Source of the DNA: a bacterium BMS3Abin11 | GTDB lineage: Bacteria; Pseudomonadota; Gammaproteobacteria; BMS3Bbin11 | DNA: 64,000 nucleotides | Assembly: GCA_002897635.1 (NCBI GenBank) | Contig: BDTD01000025.1 | Location: 62,001 to 126,000, forward strand | Direction: 5' to 3' | Shown here: piece by piece, positions 54,779-63,213 of the stretch | How the letters are laid out: the number at the start of each line of letters is the position of its first letter | How positions within the stretch are numbered: position 1 is the stretch's first letter | Program-made: the position numbers and the translations under genes | The notes under the pieces: model-generated | Seen by the model: only the letters and a program-made list of their open reading frames with translations | Database searches by the model: none | What the model was told of the DNA's origin: nothing

Positions 54779-55009
54779 CTAATAACCTGAACCTTGAATA
54801 GCCGACACTCTGCTTATCAGTGCCTGTTCGCGGTGAGAGTGCTGAGGGATGTATCTCTCGGGTTCCGCCTCGAATGCCCTCCGGCAGATCCCGGCACAGA
54901 AGTAGTAAGTCATACCCTGATATCTACATTCATCAATAGCAGTTGTGCGACTGACCTTCATGCCGCAAACCGGATCCTTGAAGCTGGGTTCATTGTTCTG
55001 TTGTTTCAT
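54779..55009 (-). CDS. YHS-domain protein
   Basis: A 76-residue soluble protein with the YHS motif: DPVCGMKVSRTTAIDECRYQGMTYYFCAGICRRAFEAEPERY (in part), with Cys at CGM and CAGIC likely to bind a metal such as copper. YHS domains occur alone or in metal-transport proteins. GGAG lies ahead of the ATG. The flanking gaps (about 266 and 279 bp) hold nothing I can identify. Confidence 0.85.
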   Translation of the reverse strand: MKQQNNEPSFKDPVCGMKVSRTTAIDECRYQGMTYYFCAGICRRAFEAEPERYIPQHSHREQALISRVSAIQGSGY

Positions 55010-55288
55010 TGATGGCTCCTGGATATTTTATTCATTACCATTTCCGGTCAGGTGGCCACTCCATCTGCTCACTATTACACGCATATCCTGCATGTTCATT
55101 ATCGACCTCATCCATCATATCCTGTTATTCACATGGGTATAGGGTTCCTCTATTAATTCATGAATACTCATGTTAAATCACAATCTGAGATATCCTGAAA
55201 TAACAGAGGGATTCTTAGTGTAAAAGCTGTGTGTAGGTGACAGGTCAAGCCATTCTGACCTCGACAAGGACACTATGACTGTAGTGAA

Positions 55289-55531
55289 GTGATTGGAAGG
55301 TTCCTAATCAAATTTCTTTTTTCAGTGGCGCTATCAGATATAGAAAACTTCACCAAGCTCAGTGCCGCCATCCGAAATCACGACGATTATGAAAAGTTTG
55401 TTGATCAGTATGGTGTTAGACGGACCAATCCAGAATTCTGGGAGCTGGCCGACTGGTTTCAGGATGAATTCAAGCAAAACAAACCAGTCCTGTCAGGGCT
55501 GTTTGACCTCAATCGTTTTCTAAACGATTGA
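55289..55531 (+). CDS. Small unknown ORF
   Basis: An 80-codon frame from a GTG with no good ribosome site. The sequence (DIENFTKLSAAIRNHDDYEK, FVDQYGVRRTNPEFWELADW, FQDEFKQNKPVLSGLFDLNR) looks like real helical protein, not shadow. It may be the surviving end of a longer gene. No family recognised. Confidence 0.4.
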   Translation: MIGRFLIKFLFSVALSDIENFTKLSAAIRNHDDYEKFVDQYGVRRTNPEFWELADWFQDEFKQNKPVLSGLFDLNRFLND

Positions 55532-55682
55532 TTGTATGATATGAAATTGCCACGCTTCTGTGCTCGTGACCGCAGGAAATGCCCGAAGGGTGCTGACGGG
55601 TCTTTTTGAATAAACCAGAGTTTCCTTACATTTTAAGGCCCCTTAAGGCTCCCTGGATATCAGACAAACAGGTTAGACTCAA

Positions 55683-57758
55683 TCAATCAATGTTCGGAGA
55701 GACTGTTCCCGTCTCCACCTGCAAAGGCTTTGTTTTCCTGGTGGTGGCCTTTTTCTCTGCTGTACCAGGCATCAACTCAAAAAAGGGATTAAAATCTGTC
55801 ATTGCCAGACGTATTTGATCAAAGATTTTTCTATCGCCTTTGAATTGTGCCTTGCCTGCTTTTAATTGCTCATCAAAGGTTTTGAGACCCATCATAATCG
55901 CGAGCAAGTCTTCACGATTTATGGTGATGGTTAGCCCCGCGTCTCTGGCAGAATAGCCTTCGATACTGTTTAAGGTTTCATTGCTCAGTTCAATTGCATA
56001 TTTTTCCTTATTATCGGGTGTGATCAAATTGATTTTGCCAGCCAGGCCTTCGACCTTGCTGCCATCAAGCCGGATTGCAAGATAATCCAGCCATAGTCCG
56101 GTACCCATGGCGCGAACCATGTCAGGTCCGGTACCATGCGGTATGGCACCTTTAGAAATACCATGACGTAATTCATACGCGGCGGCTAAAAAACTATTAC
56201 GCACACTCGCGCTTTCCCTCTGATAACCGATTTGCTCAAAGCTATCGGCCAATAGATCTTTTGCCTTCTGGTTATCTGGCTGTGCATAGACCAGTTTATT
56301 CAGGATCTCAGTGGCCAATCTATACTTGCCCTGGTCATACAGTGCCTGCCCTTTGCTTATGATCTTTTTCGAACCGCCCATCATCTCAACATAAAACGGG
56401 GCAGAATCCTCAGGCGATAGCGGTATTAGCGTTGTTGGATTCCCATCCCAGTATCCAAGATAGCGGTTTATAACCGCACGGCTGTTATGTGAGACAGAGC
56501 CATGATAGCTGCGCACATGCCATTTGTTCTGCAGGCTTTCAGGCACTTTATAGACATTGTGAATCTGGTTGATCGTCACACCTTCGTTAGCCAGGTGCAT
56601 CACTCCATTATTCAGGTTTGCATAGATATCGCGTTGATCTTTCATTACTTCCAAAACCCGGTCATTTCCCCACCTTGGCCAGCTATGTGAGGCGATCATC
56701 GCGTCGATGTCAGGACCGAACTTATATATGGCAGCATTGATTTCTTTGGACCACTCAAGCGCATCCCGAACCAGTGCCCCGCGCAGTGTATAAATGTTGT
56801 GAACAGTAGCGACGATATTTTCCGCTGCCCAAAACAGCTTTTTGTCCGGGAAAAAGGTATTCATCTCGGCAGGGGCTTCTGTGCCCGGCGTATTCTGGAA
56901 CACCATTTTTATGCCATCAACGGTCATGGTTTCAAAATCTTTTTTAATCACGACATTAGGCGGGATTAAGCCTAAATTACCCACGGCGGTACTTTTACCG
57001 ATGGCCTGATCCACATGACCATAAGGACTTGCCGGCAACAGAACACCATATTGATAGAACATGCGGCGTGCCATCGCTGTACCGGCATAGACATTTTCAG
57101 CAACGGCGTGCTGCATAAAGCCGACCGGTGCAATGACTTTTACTTTGCCACTTTTTACGTCTTTTTCATCAACAACGCCACGCACACCACCAAAATGATC
57201 GCCATGGGAGTGCGAGTAAACCACCGCAACAACAGGACGTTCGCCCAATTGCTCATTGATAAATTTCAATGCGGCCCTGGCGGTTTCTTTTGCTGTCAAA
57301 GGATCGAATATTATCCAGCCAGTTTTACCTTTTATGAAGGTAATGTTGGCAAGGTCAAAACCTCGAATCTGGTACACGCCATCCATGACCTCATACAGGC
57401 CATAATTCATATTAAGAATCGCCTGCCGCTGCAATGATGGGTTTATCGAATCATAGTTCTGGCCCTTCTTAAGAAGGAAATCATATTTACCCATATCCCA
57501 GGCCACATTACCCGCATCGGCCATTATCTTACGGTATTTCGGTGCAGCGATAAAACCCTTTTTCATTTCCTCGAAATCTTGTCTGTCTTCAAAAGGCAGA
57601 GACAACCGAAGATTTTTCTGGTATTCGATAGTGTACTTTGAAGGTAACTTGCCTTTCGAATCGAAATGGGTGGATGTAGAACTGTTAGCCACTGCTATTG
57701 AGGTGATGAATGCCAGAACAGTACACATACCAATGGCTATACTTGATGATATTTTCAT
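55683..57758 (-). CDS. Alkylsulfatase-type metallo-beta-lactamase (SdsA1/YjcS-like)
   Basis: A 691-residue exported protein. The ATG at 57758 has AGGAG upstream and starts a signal peptide (SSSIAIGMCTVLAFITSIAVA); a longer frame reaches 57845. The metallo-beta-lactamase domain has VAVVYSHSHGDHFGGVRGVV with the zinc-binding His/Asp residues (near 180) and ASHSWPRWGN further on. A helical dimerisation domain and a C-terminal SCP2-like domain (LDYLAIRLDGSKVEGLAGKI) follow, as in SdsA1. Such enzymes hydrolyse alkyl sulfate detergents. Confidence 0.92.
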   Translation of the reverse strand: MKISSSIAIGMCTVLAFITSIAVANSSTSTHFDSKGKLPSKYTIEYQKNLRLSLPFEDRQDFEEMKKGFIAAPKYRKIMADAGNVAWDMGKYDFLLKKGQNYDSINPSLQRQAILNMNYGLYEVMDGVYQIRGFDLANITFIKGKTGWIIFDPLTAKETARAALKFINEQLGERPVVAVVYSHSHGDHFGGVRGVVDEKDVKSGKVKVIAPVGFMQHAVAENVYAGTAMARRMFYQYGVLLPASPYGHVDQAIGKSTAVGNLGLIPPNVVIKKDFETMTVDGIKMVFQNTPGTEAPAEMNTFFPDKKLFWAAENIVATVHNIYTLRGALVRDALEWSKEINAAIYKFGPDIDAMIASHSWPRWGNDRVLEVMKDQRDIYANLNNGVMHLANEGVTINQIHNVYKVPESLQNKWHVRSYHGSVSHNSRAVINRYLGYWDGNPTTLIPLSPEDSAPFYVEMMGGSKKIISKGQALYDQGKYRLATEILNKLVYAQPDNQKAKDLLADSFEQIGYQRESASVRNSFLAAAYELRHGISKGAIPHGTGPDMVRAMGTGLWLDYLAIRLDGSKVEGLAGKINLITPDNKEKYAIELSNETLNSIEGYSARDAGLTITINREDLLAIMMGLKTFDEQLKAGKAQFKGDRKIFDQIRLAMTDFNPFFELMPGTAEKKATTRKTKPLQVETGTVSPNID

Positions 57759-57887
57759 GCCGCTTCTCCTTTTTTGCGCATTGTATAACAGTTTAGAACT
57801 CGTACCAATCAATACCCGTTTTAGTTCATTGTGGTTACTGACCATGGCAGTTTGGCTCAGTTTTAACTCATGAGCTTTGACTGTCGG

Positions 57888-59651
57888 TTAGTTCAACTGA
57901 GCTGGTTCTGCGAGGACCTTCACCCGATTAACCAGCGTAGCCAGCGCTTTCAGCCTCTCATTCAAACGTTTAGCTTCATCATCGGCTTCTGCGCTGCCTG
58001 CGGCAGCAAGTTCAAGGCCTTTTTTTACTGCCGACTCAATATGCGCTAGAGCCACTGTAAGCCGCTCGCACATGCCCTTGTTGAAATCCCGCATGCTCTT
58101 GTCGAGCCGCTGTGCAAAGTCATAACGTACCCGGCCTGCCTGGGTATCGGTCAGCTCCTGTGCATATTTCCTGGCATCCCTGAGAATCAACTGATCGCCC
58201 AGGAACTTGGGCAAGGCATGGAGAAATGAGGTAGTCATGAGGCGGATGCTACCCGGCACCTCCCAGAACTTGTAATAGAACCCCGACTGGATATCCCAGG
58301 CCGAGTCTGCGTCCACCGCGTCGAAAGGGATCGAAAAGAGATCCGAAGAGAAACGGTAGAGCTCATCAACCGTAGCATTAATTTTCTCGTTGAATCGGGC
58401 ACAAATTTGATGAAAGGCGGCTTCCAGCTTCTCATCCTCATCCCGTCGGAAATGATCCCAGCCAGTGCGTACTGCCTCCATCGCGTATTGCCGTAAGGAC
58501 TCATCCAGTTCGTGGGAAGAGAGATGGCGTACGCTGTCGTAGTGGTTCCGTATCTGGGCCTCAATTTCTTCGCTCAACCTGGCCATAAAGTCTTCCACAT
58601 CCGCCGTCACATCCTGATCCGCCAGATGTTTTACCTCTGCCTTCAGCAGAATACTGAAATCACGCCCTCCCTGCGCCATTTCGTCGCGCTTGCTTTCAAA
58701 TGCCTTCACTTTCTGGCGCAATTCATCCACCGGCACGGTTAGTGAAGAGAGTGTCAATTCCGCACTGAACCTGGTCTGGGAGAGGAGCCGCAGGAGTCCC
58801 TTGGCCAGGGAGGCGACCAGGGCATTACCCTTGTCTTCCGCGAGAAAAAGTTTCAACGCCTCCGTGAAGACAAGGAACCCACTTTTTGACAATTGTCCTG
58901 CGGAATCTTTCTTGCGCCCCTCCAGGGCCAACCTGGCGGAGAAAGGGAACAGTGTTGCGGGGAAACCCATAGCCTCCGTGATGACCTGCGAGGTGAAGGC
59001 CTGCGATTCAGCAAGATCGGTCGCCGTTAGCAGATCCGACTTATTGAGCAGGAAGAATATGCGGCCAGCGTAATCTCGCACCTGCTTAAGGAAGTCGTAT
59101 TCTACCTGGCCGATGGGCTGATCTACAGAAAGTACCAGCAATACAGCATCGGCACGCGGCAGCAGGCCGTAAGCTACATCACTGTTTTGCTGGTGCACCG
59201 ATCCGATTCCCGGTGTATCAATCAGCCGCACACCACTTTTCAACCAGGGCGAAGGCCAGCTGACGTGTACCTCGCTGACACCCTTTTCGTTGTCGGGATT
59301 GCCCTTTTCTGTCGCGAAGTCCCACAGTGCCTTTACATCGGCCTGCTTCTCAGTACCGTCCTGGAACAGAATCTGCACGGTCGGTGCCTTGCCGTATTCG
59401 AGGATCGTGGCAATAGCCGTCAGTGGCACCACCCCCACCGGCAGGACATCCTCGCCGATAAGTGCATTGATTACACTACTCTTGCCCCGCTTGAACTCCC
59501 CCATGACAACCAGGTTGAACACATTGGATTCGAACCGTTGCCGGAGCATTTGTATCTCGGCCGGTGGAATACACTCGAGAGTTTCGGCGTCGGTCAGATA
59601 TTGCTGAAAATAATCTGACTGAGAATTTTTAGGTTGAATGTGTGACGGCAC
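57888..59651 (-). CDS. Dynamin-family GTPase
   Basis: A 587-residue large GTPase. P-loop GEFKRGKSSVINALIG (51-66), switch region LTAIATI, G3 DTPGIGSVHQQNS, G4 LLNKSD. Long helical stalk segments follow, with a hydrophobic patch near VPGSIRLMTTSFLHALPKFL that may contact membrane. Bacterial dynamin-like proteins help reshape or protect membranes. It is monocistronic, between the alkylsulfatase gene and a MITE-like element. Confidence 0.9.
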   Translation of the reverse strand: MPSHIQPKNSQSDYFQQYLTDAETLECIPPAEIQMLRQRFESNVFNLVVMGEFKRGKSSVINALIGEDVLPVGVVPLTAIATILEYGKAPTVQILFQDGTEKQADVKALWDFATEKGNPDNEKGVSEVHVSWPSPWLKSGVRLIDTPGIGSVHQQNSDVAYGLLPRADAVLLVLSVDQPIGQVEYDFLKQVRDYAGRIFFLLNKSDLLTATDLAESQAFTSQVITEAMGFPATLFPFSARLALEGRKKDSAGQLSKSGFLVFTEALKLFLAEDKGNALVASLAKGLLRLLSQTRFSAELTLSSLTVPVDELRQKVKAFESKRDEMAQGGRDFSILLKAEVKHLADQDVTADVEDFMARLSEEIEAQIRNHYDSVRHLSSHELDESLRQYAMEAVRTGWDHFRRDEDEKLEAAFHQICARFNEKINATVDELYRFSSDLFSIPFDAVDADSAWDIQSGFYYKFWEVPGSIRLMTTSFLHALPKFLGDQLILRDARKYAQELTDTQAGRVRYDFAQRLDKSMRDFNKGMCERLTVALAHIESAVKKGLELAAAGSAEADDEAKRLNERLKALATLVNRVKVLAEPAQLN

Positions 59652-59709
59652 GGTGCCTCCTCATGTATGAGCAGCTCTTCTTCTGGTAGAAATGTGGTAT
59701 ATGACTAAG

Positions 59710-59838
59710 GAACCTCTGATTACATACCATGCCCCTGTGAGACCTGAAGCGTGCAGCTACAAAACGTGCTTCGCGGCGATGGCCCGGTCCTTTGCAGGAA
59801 GCACAATGCCATAAGATCTGGCATATAATCAGAGGTTC
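59710..59838. repeat. MITE-like element with 13-bp inverted ends
   Basis: GAACCTCTGATTA (59710-59722) and its exact reverse complement (59826-59838) bound 129 bp without an ORF, in the gap between the GTPase and gadB genes. Such an end sequence is of the kind seen at insertion-sequence termini. No clear target duplication was found. Confidence 0.6.
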
Positions 59839-59864
59839 TATTTTCACAAACCCCCGATTATTGA

Positions 59865-61238
59865 TCAACCATGATGGAACCCTTCGGTCGGCGCCTTGGG
59901 TCGCAATGGTGGCGCCGCTTTGAGTTCGTCCATGACCTTGACTATATCCGCAATCAACATATCGGCCATATCACGTGAAAACCCTTCACGCACGACGATG
60001 CGTAATACGGCAACCGTACTGGCATCAGGTGGCATTGTGTAAGCAGGCACCTGCCAGCCGCAGGTACGCAGACGTTCAGAGATGTCATATACCGAGTAGC
60101 GTGAGGTATCCCTGAGACGGAAGGCAAATACAGGGATGGTGCTGCCATCGCTCAGCAGTTCGAATTGATCGAGCTTTGCAATCCGCTCTGAGAGATTGGT
60201 AGCGGTATCACGCAAGGTAGATATGATGCGGGTGTAGCCGTCACGCCCAAGACGCAGAAAGTTGTAATACTGTCCAATGACCTGATTTCCGGGGCGGGAG
60301 AAGTTGAGGGTGAAGGTAGGCATGTCACCCCCCAGATAGTTGACGTGAAATACCAGTTCTTCAGGCAAGTGGCGGTGTTCGCGCCACACCGCCCAGCCAA
60401 CACCGGGGTAGACCAGACCATATTTGTGACCGGATACGTTGATGGAAACGACATTGGGCAGGCGAAAGTCCCAGCGCAGTTCTGGATGAATAAAGGGTGC
60501 GACAAAGCCACCGCTGGCCGCATCGATGTGCAGAGGCACGGCCAGGCCATGCGCGGTATTATGACGCACTACGGCATCATGGATAGCCTCGATGGGTTCG
60601 AACTCACCGGTGAAGGTGGTACCCAGAATGGCGACAACACCGATGGTATTTTCATCAATACGCGTGATGACCTCTTCGGGCTCAATGACGTAACGACCCT
60701 CATGCATCGGGATGTAGCGCGCTTCGATCTCCCAGTAGCGACAGAACTTTTCCCATACCACCTGCACATTGGCGCCAAGAATCAGGTTAGGTTGGCCGAC
60801 GGGCTGACCGGCGGCCTGCCTGCGCTTGCGCCAGTTCCATTTCAGCGCCATACCGGCGAGCATTACCGCCTCACTGGAACCCATCGTGGATACCCCTGCC
60901 ACCTCCACATCCTCAGGCGCGTGGAACAGACGTGCCACCATATTCACACAGCGTGTCTCAATCTCTGCCGTCTGCGGATATTCATCCTTATCGATCATGT
61001 TCTTGTCAAACGTTTCCGTCATAAGTTGCTCGGCTTCGGGCTCCATCCAGGTAGTAACGAAGGTAGCAAGGTTAAGCCGCGCATTGCCGTCGAGCATCAG
61101 CTCATCGTGGATCAGACGATAAGCTGTCTCAGGCGGCATCTCACCCTCTGGCAGAGTGTACTTGGGTACCGGCTCGGTCATAGCACGTGAACCATAGGCT
61201 GGACTGAGTAAAAGATCGGGAAGCAGTTTTTTGACCAT
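59865..61238 (-). CDS. gadB: Glutamate decarboxylase
   Basis: A 457-residue PLP enzyme turning glutamate and a proton into GABA and CO2. The ATG at 61238 is chosen for its GGAG site; the longer open frame to 61445 overlaps the antiporter gene. Seen: LLLSPAYGSRAM, NLATFVTTWMEPEA, GSSEAVMLAGMALKWNWRKRR, HIDAASGGFVAPF, and the PLP lysine in NVSGHKYGLVYPGVGW. Length matches E. coli GadA/B. It follows the antiporter by 5 bp. Together they form an acid-resistance pair. Confidence 0.96.
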   Translation of the reverse strand: MVKKLLPDLLLSPAYGSRAMTEPVPKYTLPEGEMPPETAYRLIHDELMLDGNARLNLATFVTTWMEPEAEQLMTETFDKNMIDKDEYPQTAEIETRCVNMVARLFHAPEDVEVAGVSTMGSSEAVMLAGMALKWNWRKRRQAAGQPVGQPNLILGANVQVVWEKFCRYWEIEARYIPMHEGRYVIEPEEVITRIDENTIGVVAILGTTFTGEFEPIEAIHDAVVRHNTAHGLAVPLHIDAASGGFVAPFIHPELRWDFRLPNVVSINVSGHKYGLVYPGVGWAVWREHRHLPEELVFHVNYLGGDMPTFTLNFSRPGNQVIGQYYNFLRLGRDGYTRIISTLRDTATNLSERIAKLDQFELLSDGSTIPVFAFRLRDTSRYSVYDISERLRTCGWQVPAYTMPPDASTVAVLRIVVREGFSRDMADMLIADIVKVMDELKAAPPLRPKAPTEGFHHG

Positions 61239-61243
61239 AGTGA

Positions 61244-62668
61244 TTACTCCGTGTCGATGACGGCCCATTCGGGGCGACGCCAGCGATATAGTAGCTGTGG
61301 CACCAACAACATCACCACCAGGGTGGCAAGCATGGTCAGCGCATAAGGAATGGCACCAATATCGGTACCCGGTGGCAAAAAGCCAATAAGGAAACAGGCA
61401 AAGGTTGTGACAAAACCGGTGCCGGCAACCAGCCACAACCCCCATGTACGTCCGCCGGGGACTCGATAAGGTCGTGCTGTATCGGCATGCGTATAACGCA
61501 GACGGATCGCAGTGGCAAATAGCACCAGATACATGACAGCATAGAGAATGACGGCCGCTGACGTGAGCAGCAGAAAAGCACTATCCACCGAGGGTACAAC
61601 AAGAAAAATCAGAGCCACAGTACTCATCAGACCTGCCTGTACCATTAACAGGTTTCGCGGCACGCCATTGACATTAGTCATCTGCAGCACTGGTGGCAGA
61701 TTGCCAGCACGCCCGGCTGCCCACAGGCCTTTGATTGGGCCTACCACCCAGGTACTCACCTGCCCCGCCGCACCCAGCGCGACCAACAGCGCAACGGGTG
61801 CTAACAACCAGCCAATATGCCAGGTGTTAAGCAACACCTGCAGTGCCTGCACGCTGCCAGAAACCAGGTTAAGTTGATCCACCGGTAGCACTGCCGCCAC
61901 TGCCAGTCCACCAAGCAGTGTCAACACGAAACCAAGTATTGCAGCGGAGAATATGGCAATAGGATAGTTGCGACGAACATTGCGCACTTCACGGGCATGA
62001 CTGGCTGAGACCTCAATACCGACTACACCGAAAATAAAACTCAGAAACAACACCAGGCTCTGTCTGGCATCATTCAGCGGCAACCAGTTGTCTACGGTCA
62101 TCGTCAGGTTCAGATGTAATGGATTCCCCTGCACAACATAAAGTAGTGCCAGGCCTACCAGCAACACCGTAGGCAGTAGCACGCCGAGACCCAGGCACAC
62201 ACTGGAGATTAAGCTGGAAGCGCGCATACCGCGTAGGTTCAGCAGTGTAGCAGTCCAGTACACTGCAAGAATCACAATAACGATAAAAGTTCGGGAACCG
62301 GCCAGTGCCGGGTTGATCGCATAAACCAGGCTCGCAGCCACATAGGAAAGAATCGAGGTGATACCGAACAGGCTTTGCACCCACTGTAACCACACAGCGG
62401 TAAGCCCCCAACGCGTACCAAATGCCTCTTCAACCCAATGAAAAACACCATTCTTTGGCCAGGCTGTGGAGAGTTCCGCCGACACCAGCGCAACAGGAAC
62501 GAGAAAAGCAAACACGGTGATGATATTGAAAAACACCATTCTCATACCAGTGTCTGCCATCATCGGCATGTTGCGCAATGTCAGAAACAACGCTGCCGTC
62601 ATTAGCGTCAGCGTAACCACGCTGATGTGAGTAGTCTGTTTGGTGTTATGTAATACTGGTTTACTCAT
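61244..62668 (-). CDS. gadC: Glutamate/GABA-type antiporter (GadC-like)
   Basis: A 474-residue APC-superfamily transporter with 12 helices. SVVTLTLMTAALFLTLRNMPMMADTGMRM near the N-terminus and STAWPKNGVFHWVEEAFG are characteristic of the GadC subfamily. It exchanges external glutamate for internal GABA. It lacks the long C-terminal plug of E. coli GadC, being shorter (474 against about 511). Its ATG overlaps the stop of the 67-residue ORF upstream. Confidence 0.88.
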   Translation of the reverse strand: MSKPVLHNTKQTTHISVVTLTLMTAALFLTLRNMPMMADTGMRMVFFNIITVFAFLVPVALVSAELSTAWPKNGVFHWVEEAFGTRWGLTAVWLQWVQSLFGITSILSYVAASLVYAINPALAGSRTFIVIVILAVYWTATLLNLRGMRASSLISSVCLGLGVLLPTVLLVGLALLYVVQGNPLHLNLTMTVDNWLPLNDARQSLVLFLSFIFGVVGIEVSASHAREVRNVRRNYPIAIFSAAILGFVLTLLGGLAVAAVLPVDQLNLVSGSVQALQVLLNTWHIGWLLAPVALLVALGAAGQVSTWVVGPIKGLWAAGRAGNLPPVLQMTNVNGVPRNLLMVQAGLMSTVALIFLVVPSVDSAFLLLTSAAVILYAVMYLVLFATAIRLRYTHADTARPYRVPGGRTWGLWLVAGTGFVTTFACFLIGFLPPGTDIGAIPYALTMLATLVVMLLVPQLLYRWRRPEWAVIDTE

Positions 62669-62868
62669 AGCTCAACAGGTTCTCTACCCACGGTATTGAA
62701 CCTGTAATCATCAGTTGACGCACTCTGTTTTGTAGCTTTTAAAATATCCACCCACGACAGCACGCCGGCAACAGTGCCGGGTGTTTCACCACCAGCACTG
62801 TTGTCCATAACCTGGGCAATCATTCTCAGCAGGCATAGCCACCGGTCGACTACATCGTTTTTTTCCAT
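62665..62868 (-). CDS. Small unknown protein coupled to gadC
   Basis: A 67-residue hydrophilic protein (MEKNDVVDRWLCLLRMIAQV and a following acidic/polar part), with no signal or membrane helix. Its TGA overlaps the gadC ATG (ATGA), so the two genes are translationally coupled. No family recognised. It heads the gadC-gadB operon and could be a regulator or chaperone; that is only inferred from position. Confidence 0.6.
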   Translation of the reverse strand: MEKNDVVDRWLCLLRMIAQVMDNSAGGETPGTVAGVLSWVDILKATKQSASTDDYRFNTVGREPVEL

Positions 62869-63213
62869 GTCTCATCTCAGGGTTACTTCGGTGATGGTGA
62901 CAGCCAGCAATCCTCCAAGTAGACCCCGGATTACACCATGTTCACCTCATTCGTATTGTTTAAACCAATGGACAGTATTAACCGTGCTTTCCAGGGAAAT
63001 GCTTCCAAAGTTCATATAGCGTTTCTTTTCTTTACGAAGGGACGTTAATTATACATTCTATCGTGCTCACCCACACCATAATGAACAAAGTTTAAGATAT
63101 TTCGGGTAAGCCAGGCTTGTCTGTTTTTTTTGGCAACGGTGGTTGGCAACGTACGCAAAAATCCTTTATCTGTACTTCGTCATCAAGCAGCTTCTGCTAA
63201 CATAGAACCTGTG
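62869..63213. other. Gene-free interval between divergent genes
   Basis: 345 bp between the gad operon (minus) and the cis/trans isomerase gene (plus). It probably carries both promoters, but I see no convincing operator. The right half is A+T-rich, with a poly-T stretch near 63124. Confidence 0.5.

Noticed and set aside
55256-55270. CTGACCTCGACAAGG, resembling the 38077 box
   Set aside because: One base is missing in each half compared with the consensus, so spacing is wrong.
60345-61190. 281-codon plus-strand frame antisense to glutamate decarboxylase
   Set aside because: The minus strand encodes a complete, motif-perfect decarboxylase; the antisense frame has no known domain or ribosome site.
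61239-61445. N-terminal extension of glutamate decarboxylase
   Set aside because: It lies within the antiporter coding region; the internal ATG at 61238 has a proper ribosome site and gives the family length.
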